Shown: in pieces, positions 16,393 through 26,751 of the stretch | How positions within the stretch are numbered: the stretch's first letter is position 1 | Layout of the letters: the number at the start of each line of letters is the position of its first letter | From: Actinomortierella ambigua | Taxonomy: Eukaryota; Mortierellomycota; Mortierellomycetes; Mortierellales; Mortierellaceae | Direction: 5' to 3' | NCBI GenBank assembly: GCA_016098155.1 | Contig: JAAAJB010000462.1 | Span: 1-28,591 of the forward strand | DNA: 28,591 nucleotides | Notes under the pieces: generated by a model | Databases searched by the model: none | What the model was told of the DNA's origin: nothing | The model's input: the letters and a program-made list of their open reading frames with translations, nothing else | Position numbers and translations under genes: made by a program

Positions 16393-17947
16393 CGTGTCAA
16401 GATCCTCCAATAATGTTAGAAAACATAACGACGCCTATACAGCCATCTGGATGTGTGCTTTATTCGGTTACCCACCACAAAATCTTCATATTTCTGTTGT
16501 TTGCGCCCGGCGTCTCGACTTGGACTATTTGGCAGAAAATAAAATGACCGGTTTGATATTAAAAGAGGAAGAAAGACACTGATGAGCCGATTCGAGCACT
16601 GGCGTGGACAAATGTGAGAACTAGTGACGCGCTTTCATACCTCAGAGAACGTTTCATGCTCATGCTGCAGGTAATGATGAAAGGGAAGATGGAAATGAGG
16701 AACGCGAAAATGTGACCGTGTGTGAAAAACGGGTACCATTTATACACGGGACTCTCCCCTCGTGCCAGACTGTTATACAGCGGGTCAGAGTAGAAACCAT
16801 GGGTGGTGTGGCATCCATGATGGCGATGGTGCTCTCTTTGTGATCGAGCGTACCATTATCGAGAAAAAGTAGGAGATATGGTAGTATCACAGATCCTCGT
16901 TATGTGGATTCTTAATTGATCTCGGCTTGTGTGCACACTTTTCCATCTCACTTGACGGTGTGCGTTCAGCAGTACTGTACTTTCTCAAGGGCACACAATC
17001 CGACATCACCTTTCCAGACGATGCTCGTCTATGAGCTCGTCTATTGCTCACAATCGGTGCTCATCGAAGCTTGTGTGCATGGTCTGTTGATATCGTTGGA
17101 GTACATGTCCACCTTTGTGCTGCCAAGGGATTCACGAGGGTGCGCTGTCCATTAAAAGATTTCCATCCAGCTGCACCTCACCACCACCACCACCACCGGT
17201 ACTATAAGGCGCTGTGGACAAGACGATCCCCGTGGCCGATCATGGATGGGGTATGGCCAACAGGGGTGAAAAGCGTTGGTTAGCTGGGCAACCAGGCCTC
17301 GCTGGAGTGGAGTATGAATGTACTAGCCAATTTTTTATACAGCATGAGGGCAGAGCTTAAACACACGTGGCTATGGTAGGCTGGTCGGGCCTTGCTCGCT
17401 GCTTCCACTTGTCTCTGTTTTTTATTATTATCTTTCCGAGCCATGCCGGTGTGAAGGACGTGCGTGTGAGTGGGTGGCCTGTGCCGTTTACAGGGCTGAT
17501 CGCTCGCGAGAGGAAGAGTCACGTACGTTGGAGGAGGAGTGATGGTCGCTTTCCACAAGGCTAATTTGATGAGGTCCCTGATTTTTTTAAAGCATCTCTT
17601 GCTTGGGCATGCTGGGGTTGGGTGGTGGGGGAGATCTGTTGTAACATGCCTGCGCTTGCACTAGATGTTAGATGGGTGGGAAAATAATGTTTGGTATGCT
17701 GCTGCTCACCTTGTTGTTCTTCAGATGGGCTTGAACAAGCAGCAGGCGGGAAAAGCGAAACATTGGATTCAGTTTTGTTTTTTGTTTTTGCCCTGGATTT
17801 TCAGTCGCGCCAGATGCCTTCCCCAGGGCTGCACCACCTGGTCCACCCACCCTTATGCTACTCCATGCAAATCTGCTTCATTCATGAGTTCTTCATCTCT
17901 TCTTTTCCTTTGCATCCCCTCTCTGCCCCTGTTCGAAATTGCTCCCG
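16393..17947. other. Divergent intergenic region between RecQ-like and kinase-Sel1 genes
   Basis: About 1.55 kb with many short frames but no recognisable domain. It contains a (CAC)n run near 17178-17197. It must hold the promoters of the two diverging genes (minus-strand RecQ-like, plus-strand kinase). No convincing TATA box was found close to either start. Confidence 0.4.
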
Positions 17948-20035
17948 ATGAATGACTTTACCGTAAGTCACCCATGAAGAGGGATCAGATCTACCGAGTA
18001 TGCCAAAAAAATATGACACCAAGTCTAACTCACCCTTCCCCTCCCCCCCTCCAAAAAAAAACCTCCTCAGTTTCTATCCACTCACGAAAGGGACTGCAGT
18101 TCCGTGTATCGCCCCTACTGGCGCGACCGACCCTTCACCTTTGGCGAGCTCATCGGCTCCGGTGACTATGGATCAGTCTACCGCGCTCGATGGGGCGACC
18201 GACCTTGTGCCGCCAAGACGTTTTTCCTGCGCGCACAGGAGCTCCGCGAGGCCGATATCCAAAGGGAGACGGCGCGCATGCAGCAACTCCGCCATGACAA
18301 CATCATCCAGTTTCACGGTGCCTATGAGCAAGGCGACAACGTCTACTTCATCATGGACCTTGCCGAGAACGGAAGTCTGGCCGACGCCCTCCGCAACCCA
18401 CATGGCCCACTGGAGATGAAAAAGAAGAAAAACGACTGGCCGACCATGGCGCGGATCGCCCACGAGATCGCCCGTGGGCTCGAGTACCTCCATCATGAGG
18501 GTGTCCTCCACCGTGACCTCAAGAGCACCACCGTCCTCCTCACCGAAAACATGGTGGTCAAGCTGTGCGATTACGGCTTCCCAAGCGTCAAGAACGCCAG
18601 CATCGCAAAGGCCTCCGGCAGCACTGCAACCGTGGCCACCAGTTCCACCAAGGGTACCCGGCGATGGCTGGCCCCAGAAGTCCTCAGTGGAAGCGCTCAG
18701 TTCTCTACCCAGTCCGACGTCTATGCCTTGGGTATGGTCATGTGGGAGATGGCGGCCCACTGTACCACTCCCTTCAAGGACCATGACCTGGATGAGGAGG
18801 TCGCCAAGCTCGTCGTGGACGGCCTGCGAGAGAAGCTCCCAAAAGATACGCCATCTACGTACCGAGCATGGGTCGAGCGGTGCTGGAAGCACGATCCCAA
18901 AGAGCGACCCGAGGCGAGTTCGGTGGTCCTGATCAAGTTTGAAGACGAGTCACAGGACGACAAAGCGTCTGGCGTGACGGAGGCGGCACTTTGCCTGGAG
19001 AAGGAAGAAAAGGTAGAAGAGAAGAAAAACGAGACGGAGCCAGAGATGAAAGAGAAGGAGGTGGAGAAGGAGGTGGAGAAGGAGGTGGAGAAGGAGGTGG
19101 AGAAGGAAGTTGAGAAGGATACGGAGGAGACGATATCGGAGAAGAAAGCGGAGGAGGAGCAAGAGGAGAGGGAGGAGAGTGATAGCGACGACCGTGATGC
19201 GGGGAACAAGACTGGCGACGAGACTGAGATCGAAGCGTATGCGACATTGATCGGATCGCCTGGCTCCTCTGCTGGCAGCCACAGCAAGGATGGCACTGTT
19301 GTCGAAGATGACGATGTTGTCTTTGACGCAAAGGTGCCAACCATCCCCGACGCGATCAGTATGTTGGTTAGCAAGGCCGAGGGCAACGACGCCGATGCTC
19401 AAGTGGCTCTTGCAAGGAAGTATGAGCGTGGCGAGGGCGGTGTGGTCAAGAGCAAAACAACCGCTTTCTTCTGGTACTTGCGAGCAGCGAAACAGGGGCA
19501 TGCGACGGCTCAGTTTTCGGTGGCTGAACTATATGCTAACGATCATGGAGGCAACGCCCAGAGCACAACAGCTACTCCTGAGGAAGAGGCGGTCACCTGG
19601 TATCGCAAGGCTGCTGATCAAGGACATGCCGGCGCTCAACTTTGCATGGCTGAGTTGTATTCACAAGGACGGGGAGGTCTAGCACGCGATGACGCCAAGG
19701 CTTTTGCCTGGTATCGCAAGGCAGCCGAGCAAGGCAATACGACAGCACAGAACCAAGTCGGCAACTTGTATCGGATGGGTGTAGGCATCCCGATGAGCCA
19801 TGTCGAGGCGGCTGCTTGGTATGTCAAGGCTGCCCAACAGGGCAGCGCGACCAGCCAGTTCCAACTGGGACTGATGTACGAGGAGGGCAAGCGAGGTATC
19901 CCAAAGAACTACCGCAAGGCGGCTGAGTGGTATCGCCAGGCCGCTACACTGGGTCACACGCAGGCGCAAGCAAGACTAGCGTTGCTCGAACAGAATCCAA
20001 AGCGGATGAAATTTTTCCGCAAGTGGCTCAAATAG
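17948..20035 (+). CDS. TKL-type protein kinase fused to Sel1 repeats, 659 aa
   Basis: Exon 1 is only 15 nt (17948-17962, MNDFT), followed by a 108-nt intron with GTAAGT donor, CTAAC branch-like site and CTCAG acceptor, then exon 2 18071-20035. The kinase domain spans about 28-290: glycine loop GSGDYGSV (34-41), Lys54 in CAAKTFF, catalytic loop HRDLKSTT (152-159), DYG in place of DFG (172-174), and RWLAPEV. The metal-binding Asn expected five residues after the catalytic Asp is Thr159. A Glu/Lys/Val repeat linker (about 333-355) and an acidic region follow, then about five Sel1 repeats (about 440-650) with the A-x-x-WY-x-KAA-x-QG and AQ-x-x-L-x-x-Y signatures. Sel1 repeats are alpha-solenoids that bind partner proteins, so this is probably a signalling scaffold kinase. 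Substrate unknown; catalytic strength is doubtful because of Thr159. The tiny first exon is the least certain part. Confidence 0.85.
19052..19118 (+). repeat. 12-bp in-frame tandem repeat (GAGGTGGAGAAG)n
   Basis: Five near-perfect copies encode repeated EKEV/VEKE units in the linker between kinase and Sel1 domains; the last copies carry GTT for GTG. Such coding minisatellites vary in length between strains. Confidence 0.85.
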
Positions 20036-21105
20036 CGTATTCATCATTTATTTTCTTTACACTCTCTTCTACCTGTTACATACTCGGCATCATTTCATCC
20101 AACAGAGATTTTTGGCCTACAGTATTACAGTTACGCAAAAGGTTGCTTTTTTTTCAAAATCCAGCCGCTCTAACGACTTTGATACAAAGTGATTGAGGTT
20201 CCTGGCAACCATAGGGAAAATATGTATGCAGCAAGTCTATACAGCAAGTTTCTATCAAGCAATTCGTGGTCTCGGCTGTACTGAACGCATATCTGTACAG
20301 CGCGGGTATTTATGGTCGGGTTGTGTTGTTTGCTCAAAAACCAAGTTGTGATTGTTCGTATTAGCTTTCGCAGAAGAAAATGCAGTTTGTGGTTGGTCAT
20401 TATCACTGTGGCTAGCATTTCGAGCTGCAAAATGCCATCGAGACGCCAACAGACTACAGATCTTAGATTATGGGGTGCTGGGAGCAACACTCGGACAGGT
20501 AGCCAGATGCATAGGAGAAAATCCCGGGCACGCGTTCAAAAGTAACCAGGCAATGCCATTCGGTGTCATAGTCACTGTTGAATTACCCCAGCGCTTAGAT
20601 GTCTGAGGCGCAAGCAGTGGTCGATGGCAACAGTAGATAAATATAGAAACGGTGGAAACAGTAAAGGCTTTGATAGCACGTGAACGACTCTAGACAGAAG
20701 TTGTCATATCAGCCTGCTCCTTCCCGGTTTGACAGCTTCCTCCAGTAAATTCTAATTTTGCTCCGCAGAAGGGCCATCTCCATATTGGAAAAAAAGTGAC
20801 CAGCCACTGCATTTTGCGAAACCATATGTAAGCATGATTTAGACATAGGGCCATGAAACCCAAGTATTAGTGAATGATGTATTGGGCAAAAAGACGTCGG
20901 TCTGTGCCGCTCGCCTTCTAGTAAGAGGATTGGTGGAAAGAGGGATATACATTGGTGTCTAGTGGATGCAGTGGATGCGTACTTGTTGTTATCGCGCAAC
21001 AACTGACCCATGCTGGCGGTGTTAAGGAAGATAGAGAGATGTAGATCGTATGTATTGTGTGTGTGTGTGTGAATGTATGTGGGGGGGGGGCTCGTTTCCC
21101 GCTTG
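20036..21105. other. Spacer between convergent kinase-Sel1 and glycosyltransferase-like genes
   Basis: No firm gene. A plus frame at about 20430-20606 reads RLQILDYGVLGATLGQVARC, reminiscent of helix-turn-helix starts in transposases but too short to call. A (GT)n run is at about 21054-21070, followed by a run of G at 21081-21090. Confidence 0.35.
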
Positions 21106-22590
21106 TTAATGATAGTGATCCAGCATGTCATTCTTGCCCCTCAGGCTTTTGTGGATCTCCACAAAATCGGCACCATACCGCATGCCGGACATCAGGACCC
21201 ACCGAGATTTCCTGCTGTGTCCCGACAAGAGCCCCTTTCGTTTCCGACCATTGTCATCCTCATCCGTATCCTCATCGTCATCGTCGTCCTGACCTCTCTG
21301 CACCCTTCGTGCATCAGCTCCCTCGCCTTGAAGCCGCTGGTCGCCTCCGTTGTCATCCTGGTCCAGCTCATTGAACCGACGTGTTGAAAATCGCCCACAG
21401 TAGGCGCCCTTCCAGATCAAAGGGTCCGAGGCCCATTCCTGGATGCACTGCTGGAACTGAGCAATCTCAGAGTCGATCATCAGATGCTGTCTTGACCCTT
21501 GACCGGCTATTGTCTGGTTGATGCAGGTCGCCAGGTGAGGGCCAACAAGCGCAAACAGTTTGCGCGAGATTAGATGATTGGCGGTCAATGGTCGGTGGAG
21601 GTGACCATCCTGGGTTGATTGCTGTGTGCTGCTGCCGGCCTCCTGACCCTGACCCTGTGCCGTCAGTAATGATTGGTGATACGACTCACATTCCTGAGCG
21701 TCGGTGACGGTGCCTCTGTATTCGGGATCGACATTGATGGTCAAGATCCGCTTCTTGGCAGCCAGTAGCGTCCGTGCCAGGTTTTCAACATGGACATAGT
21801 GCGATGCATCGACATGCAAGATGTAAGGGTACGAACTGAACATGGGTCCCAGGGCCCAATCAGTGTTGTTATAGATGTGGTGATAGATCTGTGAGAGAGG
21901 TAGCGCATTTTTTTTTCAGGTACACATAAATTGATTAGTACGCCTGTTGCTCTCTCTCTCACACCGATACATACATATGCTCGGACACATTCACAGCCTT
22001 TCATGGCTTTTGCTGTATGTTCTTACCTTGAGCAAGCCAGGGGCATCATCAATCTTGTGAGGCACAAGCGTCTTGTGCGCAAGCTCATGTTTCTTGGGCG
22101 CGCCAGATCGGACAAACTCATACTGGTTACGCAGGAGGACCGAACGCTCGTGCTTGGTCGCAAAGAAGACGCCAATCCCAAGCTCCTCTGCATCCCTGGC
22201 GTAGGTGTTGGCAATGGCGCGCTTGAGCTCAAAGTTGCCCAACGGATCTAGATGTGGCACGGAGTGCACCACAATGGCTGCCAGTGGCCGATCGACCCTA
22301 AAAGAAAACAAGAAAACGAGGGGATAAAGTGAGTGGTTTTGGAGGAGACCAACTACTCTATCAACATATGAAGCGAGTAAAGGTGCTTTTGAGCTTCAAG
22401 TGCGCATGTACCTGAGTTTGTCGGAAAAGGCTTGCTGCGAGCCTCTACCGAAGGGGCGGAGCAGGAGGATCAGAAAGAATGCCAGCAGGATGAAGCCGAC
22501 ATTCTTGTAGGAGCGTGGACTCTGCATCAGGCGCTTGATGCTGAGATGGTGTGCAGCGGGGGGGTAGGATGGGTAGGCCGCCGAAGGCAT
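21106..22590 (-). CDS. Type II membrane glycosyltransferase-like protein (GT31-like), 3 exons, 410 aa
   Basis: Exons 22590-22412, 22297-22027 and 21888-21106 keep phase across introns with GTACAT..TTTTAG and GTAAGA..CACAG borders and sum to 411 codons with stop. A short cytosolic N-terminus precedes one membrane segment (about 31-45, VGFILLAFFLILLL), giving type II topology typical of Golgi glycosyltransferases. The lumenal part resembles beta-1,3-galactosyltransferase-type enzymes: ELKRAIANTYARDAEELGIG (compare the RxxIRxTW region) followed by GVFFATKHE, then YNNTDWALGP and ILHVDASHYVHVENLARTLL (175-193), where the family has a DDD-x-[YF]-V metal site; here it is DAS. An acidic Asp-rich stretch and basic RKRK occur near the C-terminus. 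The acceptor and sugar are unknown. ATG 22590 is the first true ATG in frame. Family assignment is moderate. Confidence 0.6.
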
Positions 22591-23180
22591 GAATGTGTGG
22601 AGTGATGCGGCCACAGAGGCTCAGAGCAGCGCCAAGGGAGCAGGAGAGAGAGAGAGGAAGAGAGAGAGAGGGAAGGAGTGAGGATGTGATGGACAGGGCG
22701 ATGAATGTCAATGGGGAAAGCGAAGAGAGAGGGAGAGACAGATGCAGGAGAGAAGAAGAAGAAGGGGGGGGGTGGGAAGGGAGCAAAAAAAGGTCCAGCC
22801 AAACAGGGTCCCTGACCAGCAACAGCAGCAGCGGGAAAATATCCGTGAATCGCCTCTCATTGGTCACCAAGTTGGAAACCCAACAGGGCCCTTCCAATGC
22901 ATCCGTACGTCCAACACAACCAGAGCCATGCCTTTTCTTTTTATCCGCATCGCCTCTGGATCCCCTTGCCCTTCCACACACACACGCATACATACATACA
23001 CATATATTACATGTACACACCCCACAAGCATGATTTGGTACATTTCTCGGTGGAAAGTAGAACATGCGCATGCCACACTTTTTGCACAGCTTTGCCAGAT
23101 ATAATAGGAAAGAACGAGAAGAAGGATAAGAAGAAGGTATACTTGGAAACGAACGATACAGTTTAGAGTGCTGTGTTGTA
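22591..23180. other. Spacer with GA and CA/TA microsatellites
   Basis: Promoter side of the glycosyltransferase-like gene and 3' flank of the P450. Contains (GA)n-rich sequence (about 22640-22760) and CACACACACACG-CATACATACATACACATA (about 22975-23008). No gene recognised. Confidence 0.5.
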
Positions 23181-25307
23181 CTAGCGCTTGAGGACGCGGA
23201 CCATGAGGGGATCCTTCATAGGGCAGGTCACGCTGGGCTTGGGAATGGGCTCCGGGTGATTTGGCTGCAGCTCAAAGCGGTAATTCTGCAGCAGGTACAC
23301 CGTTGTCACCATAGCCTCCAAGGTAGCAAACGTTTGGCCGAGGCAGAGGCGTGGGCCTGCATTGAAGCTGTTAAACTTGAACAGGCTCTCGTTCTTGAAC
23401 CGGCCAAACGGACTCTTTGCCTTGGGGTCCTCCAGCAGCCATCGCTCAGGAACAAATTCGGCCGCGTCGGGGCCCCACACCTCCGGGTTGCGGTGCATGC
23501 AGTACGTGCTGAAGCCAACCACATCCTTTGCATAGATCTTCGTGCCATCCGGCAGCACGTCGTCATTCACCGCCACCTTGCCGTTCTTTGGGACGGGTGG
23601 GAACAGTCGCAGCGTTTCGTAAAAGACTGCCTTGGTGTAGGGCATATCCTGTGTCAGCGCCTCGTACGTGTACTCATCCGTGCCTCGGAAGACAGCCTCG
23701 ATCTCTTCCAGCAACTTGGCCTCCGTCTGCGGGTACTTCATCACTAGCCAGAACATCCAAGTAAGCGCCTGCGAGGTAGTATCTCTTCCAGCTATTCGGG
23801 ACAAAATGAATCAGAAGAAAAGGCGTGAGTTCGTTGCTGGTGTTTATGGAGAAAGGGGGGTCCCTTCTCTCTGCTTTTTTTTCTTTCCTATTCAAGAGAA
23901 GGACAATGACAAAGGGATGCTGCATACCAATCATAAAGTTGACAAAGACATCGCGTAGCTCTTCGTCGGTCAGTTTGGAGCCATCCTCGTACTAAAGCAG
24001 TCGGGGGTGGGGGAAAAGAAAAAAAAAAGGAAGGGCGTACACAAAAGTCAGCTCAATGTGAGGCGATAAATCAGGATCGCCCAGGAGAACACATTGGGGA
24101 CAGAGGCAACGGTGATAAAAAAACAATTAGAGAGAGAGGGAGCAAAACTCTTACTTTGTATCCGATAAAGTGGTCCAATAGATCCTTTGGACGGACCTCT
24201 CGCTCCTCCTCGGTTTCCTTGCGTCGCTTCTCGATGGCAATGTAAGCATACCTGTTCAGGATCTCGACCGACGTGGTGACCTTCTTGCGCAAGGACGGGA
24301 AGATCGCCTCCCCCAATCGCCAGAAGGGGTTGAGCAGGCGCTGGTCAATGCGGTTGGTCATGTAGTCAAAGGCATCGCCAAACTCGTTATGGCCTTCAGT
24401 CAAGAGCGCCTTGAAATCGATGCCAAAGGTCAGCTTTCCAAATGCATCGAGCGTCAGTTTCGTGAATTCGTTCTGGAGGTCAAAGTAGACGCCACGGTCT
24501 GTGTACTTGTCAAAGACCTGACCCAGCTCATTGGCCGACTCCTTGAAGGCGTGCTGAACCAAGTCTCGGTACAGCCGAGTAGTGAAGATATTGGCTGCCG
24601 TCTTGCGGTGGATTCTCCAGGTGGTGCCGTTGCTGTTATAAAAAATGAAAAAAAGATACGGTGGTACATACCAAAAGGGAAAAAAAGGTACCATGCATGC
24701 AGGGCCCGATTTTGGACAAGTGAAACAATGTAGTTAGAGCCACATACCCCAAACCATGTATCTCTCCCTTTCTCTCTCCCTCTCTCTCTCTCTTTCTGTC
24801 TTTTATGTCCCTCTCGCTCAAAGCAGTCAACGTGTTGACTTACGCTACAAAAATACCAGCACCGAGAACATCTGCAAACATGCCGGCGAAGAAGTCGCCC
24901 TTCTCATAGTTTTCAAAGTTGTCCCTCAGAATGTGCTGCATGGCCTCCGGGGTGTTGACGTCAACGAAGCGTCCGGCGCCTGGGATGGTGAACGTAACGA
25001 CATTTCCGTACCGCTTGAACAGACTGTCCAAGTACCAGAGCGAGTCTTCACCGGCGCGTATGATGTGGAAAAGGTTGCCGACGAGGGGAAGGCCTCGGTC
25101 GCCCTTGCCCTTGAGATCGGGGCGGGCACGGGTTCCGATGGCACGGTCTGGCCACTTGAGCATGGCACCAACCAGCAGCAGACCAACGGCAGCGGCACCC
25201 AGTTCGAGGCGCGACTGGTTCTGCGCCCACACCATGTATCGGTCAATGGCCCTTTGCAGGTCCAAGATGGACACGGAGCTAGGGATCAATGACAGAAGGA
25301 TTGACAT
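23181..25307 (-). CDS. Microsomal cytochrome P450 monooxygenase, 4 exons, 538 aa
   Basis: Exons 25307-24844, 24632-24155, 23991-23928 and 23791-23181; all junctions keep phase (donors GTAAGT, GTAAGA, GTATGC) and total 539 codons with stop, a normal P450 length. An N-terminal hydrophobic anchor (about 37-50, LGAAAVGLLLVGAML) and a proline-containing hinge (GLPLVGN) place it on the ER. Motifs: GIFVANGTTWRIHRK (helix C region), helix I AGRDTT (336-341), ExxR as ETLR (394-397), PERW (450-453) and heme loop FNAGPRLCLG (478-487) with Cys485 as the iron ligand. P450s insert one oxygen atom into substrates with electrons from a reductase. The AGRDTTSQALTW helix I and overall layout recall fungal fatty-acid/alkane hydroxylase families, but the substrate cannot be set from sequence. 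All catalytic features are intact. Confidence 0.92.
24756..24798 (+). repeat. CT microsatellite in intron 1 of the P450 gene
   Basis: TCTCCCTTTCTCTCTCCCTCTCTCTCTCTCTTTCTGTC within the 211-nt intron. Confidence 0.8.
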
Positions 25308-25391
25308 GGGTGTTGTCTAAAGTTTAGTATTGTCGTGGATATTGTGACGGAAGTTAATGAGAATCTCGGAAGAGGGAGGGGAAGAACTGGG

Positions 25392-25400
25392 CCTTTTATA
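25392..25400 (-). promoter_or_regulatory. TATA box of the P450 gene
   Basis: The minus strand reads CCAATATAAAAGG; TATAAAAGG lies 85 bases before the ATG at 25307, and a CCAAT-like motif partly overlaps it. Confidence 0.65.
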
Positions 25401-25477
25401 TTGGTTCGGAGAGGTCACAACAGAGGAAGAGGAAGGACCCCTCATCTCCCTCACACACCGTTTAAATTTGTACACCT

Positions 25478-25514
25478 CACTGCCTACCACTCAGAATTAG
25501 ACTGGTAGGCAGTG
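25478..25514. repeat. Perfect 12-bp inverted repeat (hairpin)
   Basis: CACTGCCTACCA (25478-25489) and TGGTAGGCAGTG (25503-25514) are exact reverse complements around a 13-nt loop, about 170 bases upstream of the P450 start. It could be a cruciform, a small foldback relic or a regulatory site; nothing assigns it. Confidence 0.75.
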
Positions 25515-25579
25515 TGCGTAGCAAAAGGCACTGTTCTATCGATCGATCGCAGTGTCGAGGCTGAGTTCATCCCGTTTTA

Positions 25580-25599
25580 CTGCGCGTAGCGAAGCGCAG
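25580..25599. repeat. Short GC-rich hairpin
   Basis: CTGCGC (25580-25585) pairs with GCGCAG (25594-25599) around an 8-nt loop, close to the 12-bp hairpin at 25478-25514. Confidence 0.5.
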
Positions 25600-26637
25600 C
25601 CGAGCCGCGATAGCATTGCCTCTTGGTCAGTTGGTCATGATGTTTCCTCTCTCTCCTCTCCCTGCCCCCCCCCCTTTGACTTCAATTTACACAAAATCGT
25701 CTCCACAGAAAGATCGATGATATAAGTTTAGAGCGTCCAGGAATATCCATCCGATTTCCCTTCTCTCTCCGATGAGCTCACTCTCTCACTCTCTCACACT
25801 CATGCACACTCTCTCACTCCCTCTTTTCCCCTTCAAACCTGTTTCTTGAAGCTCCATATTTTATTACCTCTCACCCACCTCCCTTACCACGTACGTTTTA
25901 TGAACAAGCTATTACAACGCTCTGTGCAGCTCTAGGCAGGTTCTAGCCAACGTTGAATAGAGGACGTCATGTCTTGGCGATCTCAGAAAGGAAAATAAAT
26001 TTAACGAAACAAAGTTTAGGCCTCTTGCTTCTTCCCTCCACCTACGTATGCTGGAAAAGGGTTTACGCGCTCCCCGGTCAGCCATGGTGCCTTAAGTAAC
26101 ACTAGTCTATATGCTGCAATGCAGCAGTGTGTTACGTTAACGTATGGTCGCTGGAAAACTTGCAGCAAAGTGCGGCAAAAAAAAAACGAAAAAAAAAAGT
26201 TTGTACCGTGAGAGCGTTTTGATTTGCAATAATTCACGGGCCATGCATTCGCGACAAAAAGACACACTGCGCAACCCTCTCCATTGAGTTTAAGCCAATT
26301 TCCCCACCTTTTGTCCTCGGCGCTGGATTCGGGAAACACACTTTGGGTCTGGGACAAGGAGGAAGACCTGCTCGGACCACAATTCTTTTTCAGTGGACCG
26401 ACGTTTTACCGAAAAAAAAATCTGGAGAGCCACCTTAACAAAGTTGTGTTGTTGGGATCTCGCTGACACGCCCGCTTTCCAGGGGCGGAGACCAGGGGGA
26501 ATGTCCCGCCGAGGCATCCACTCTGCTGGTCGGCCTCCTGGAAGAAACTCATTGCCGCGATCCTTACACAGGAATCCATTCATTCATACCACCTATCCCC
26601 CATCTTCAGCCAGCCTTTTTTTTGCTTTTAATTTTTT
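25600..26637. other. Spacer between P450 promoter and WGR-like gene
   Basis: CT/CA-rich simple sequence (about 25640-25860), AT-rich stretches and no recognised gene. Short frames near 26290-26580 have no domain. Confidence 0.45.
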
Positions 26638-26643
26638 TTTATT
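26638..26643 (-). terminator. AATAAA polyadenylation signal of the WGR-like gene
   Basis: The minus strand reads ACAATAAAAAAA about 110 bases after the stop at 26752, a suitable position for a 3'-end signal. Confidence 0.5.
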
Positions 26644-26751
26644 GTACTTATTCAGGTATTGAAAATATCTTGTTTGGGAGAAAAAAAAAACAACGTGCTA
26701 ACACAACTTCAAACTCTCAACATCAACTTTGCGGTTCAAGGTCATCTTCGT

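Noticed and set aside
18721..19386. Long minus-strand open frame rich in Ser/Phe
   Set aside because: It is the antisense shadow of the Glu/Lys repeat linker of the kinase-Sel1 gene.
20430..20606. Transposase helix-turn-helix fragment (LDYGVLGATLGQVARC)
   Set aside because: Suggestive but only about 50 codons and no catalytic motif nearby; not enough to call.
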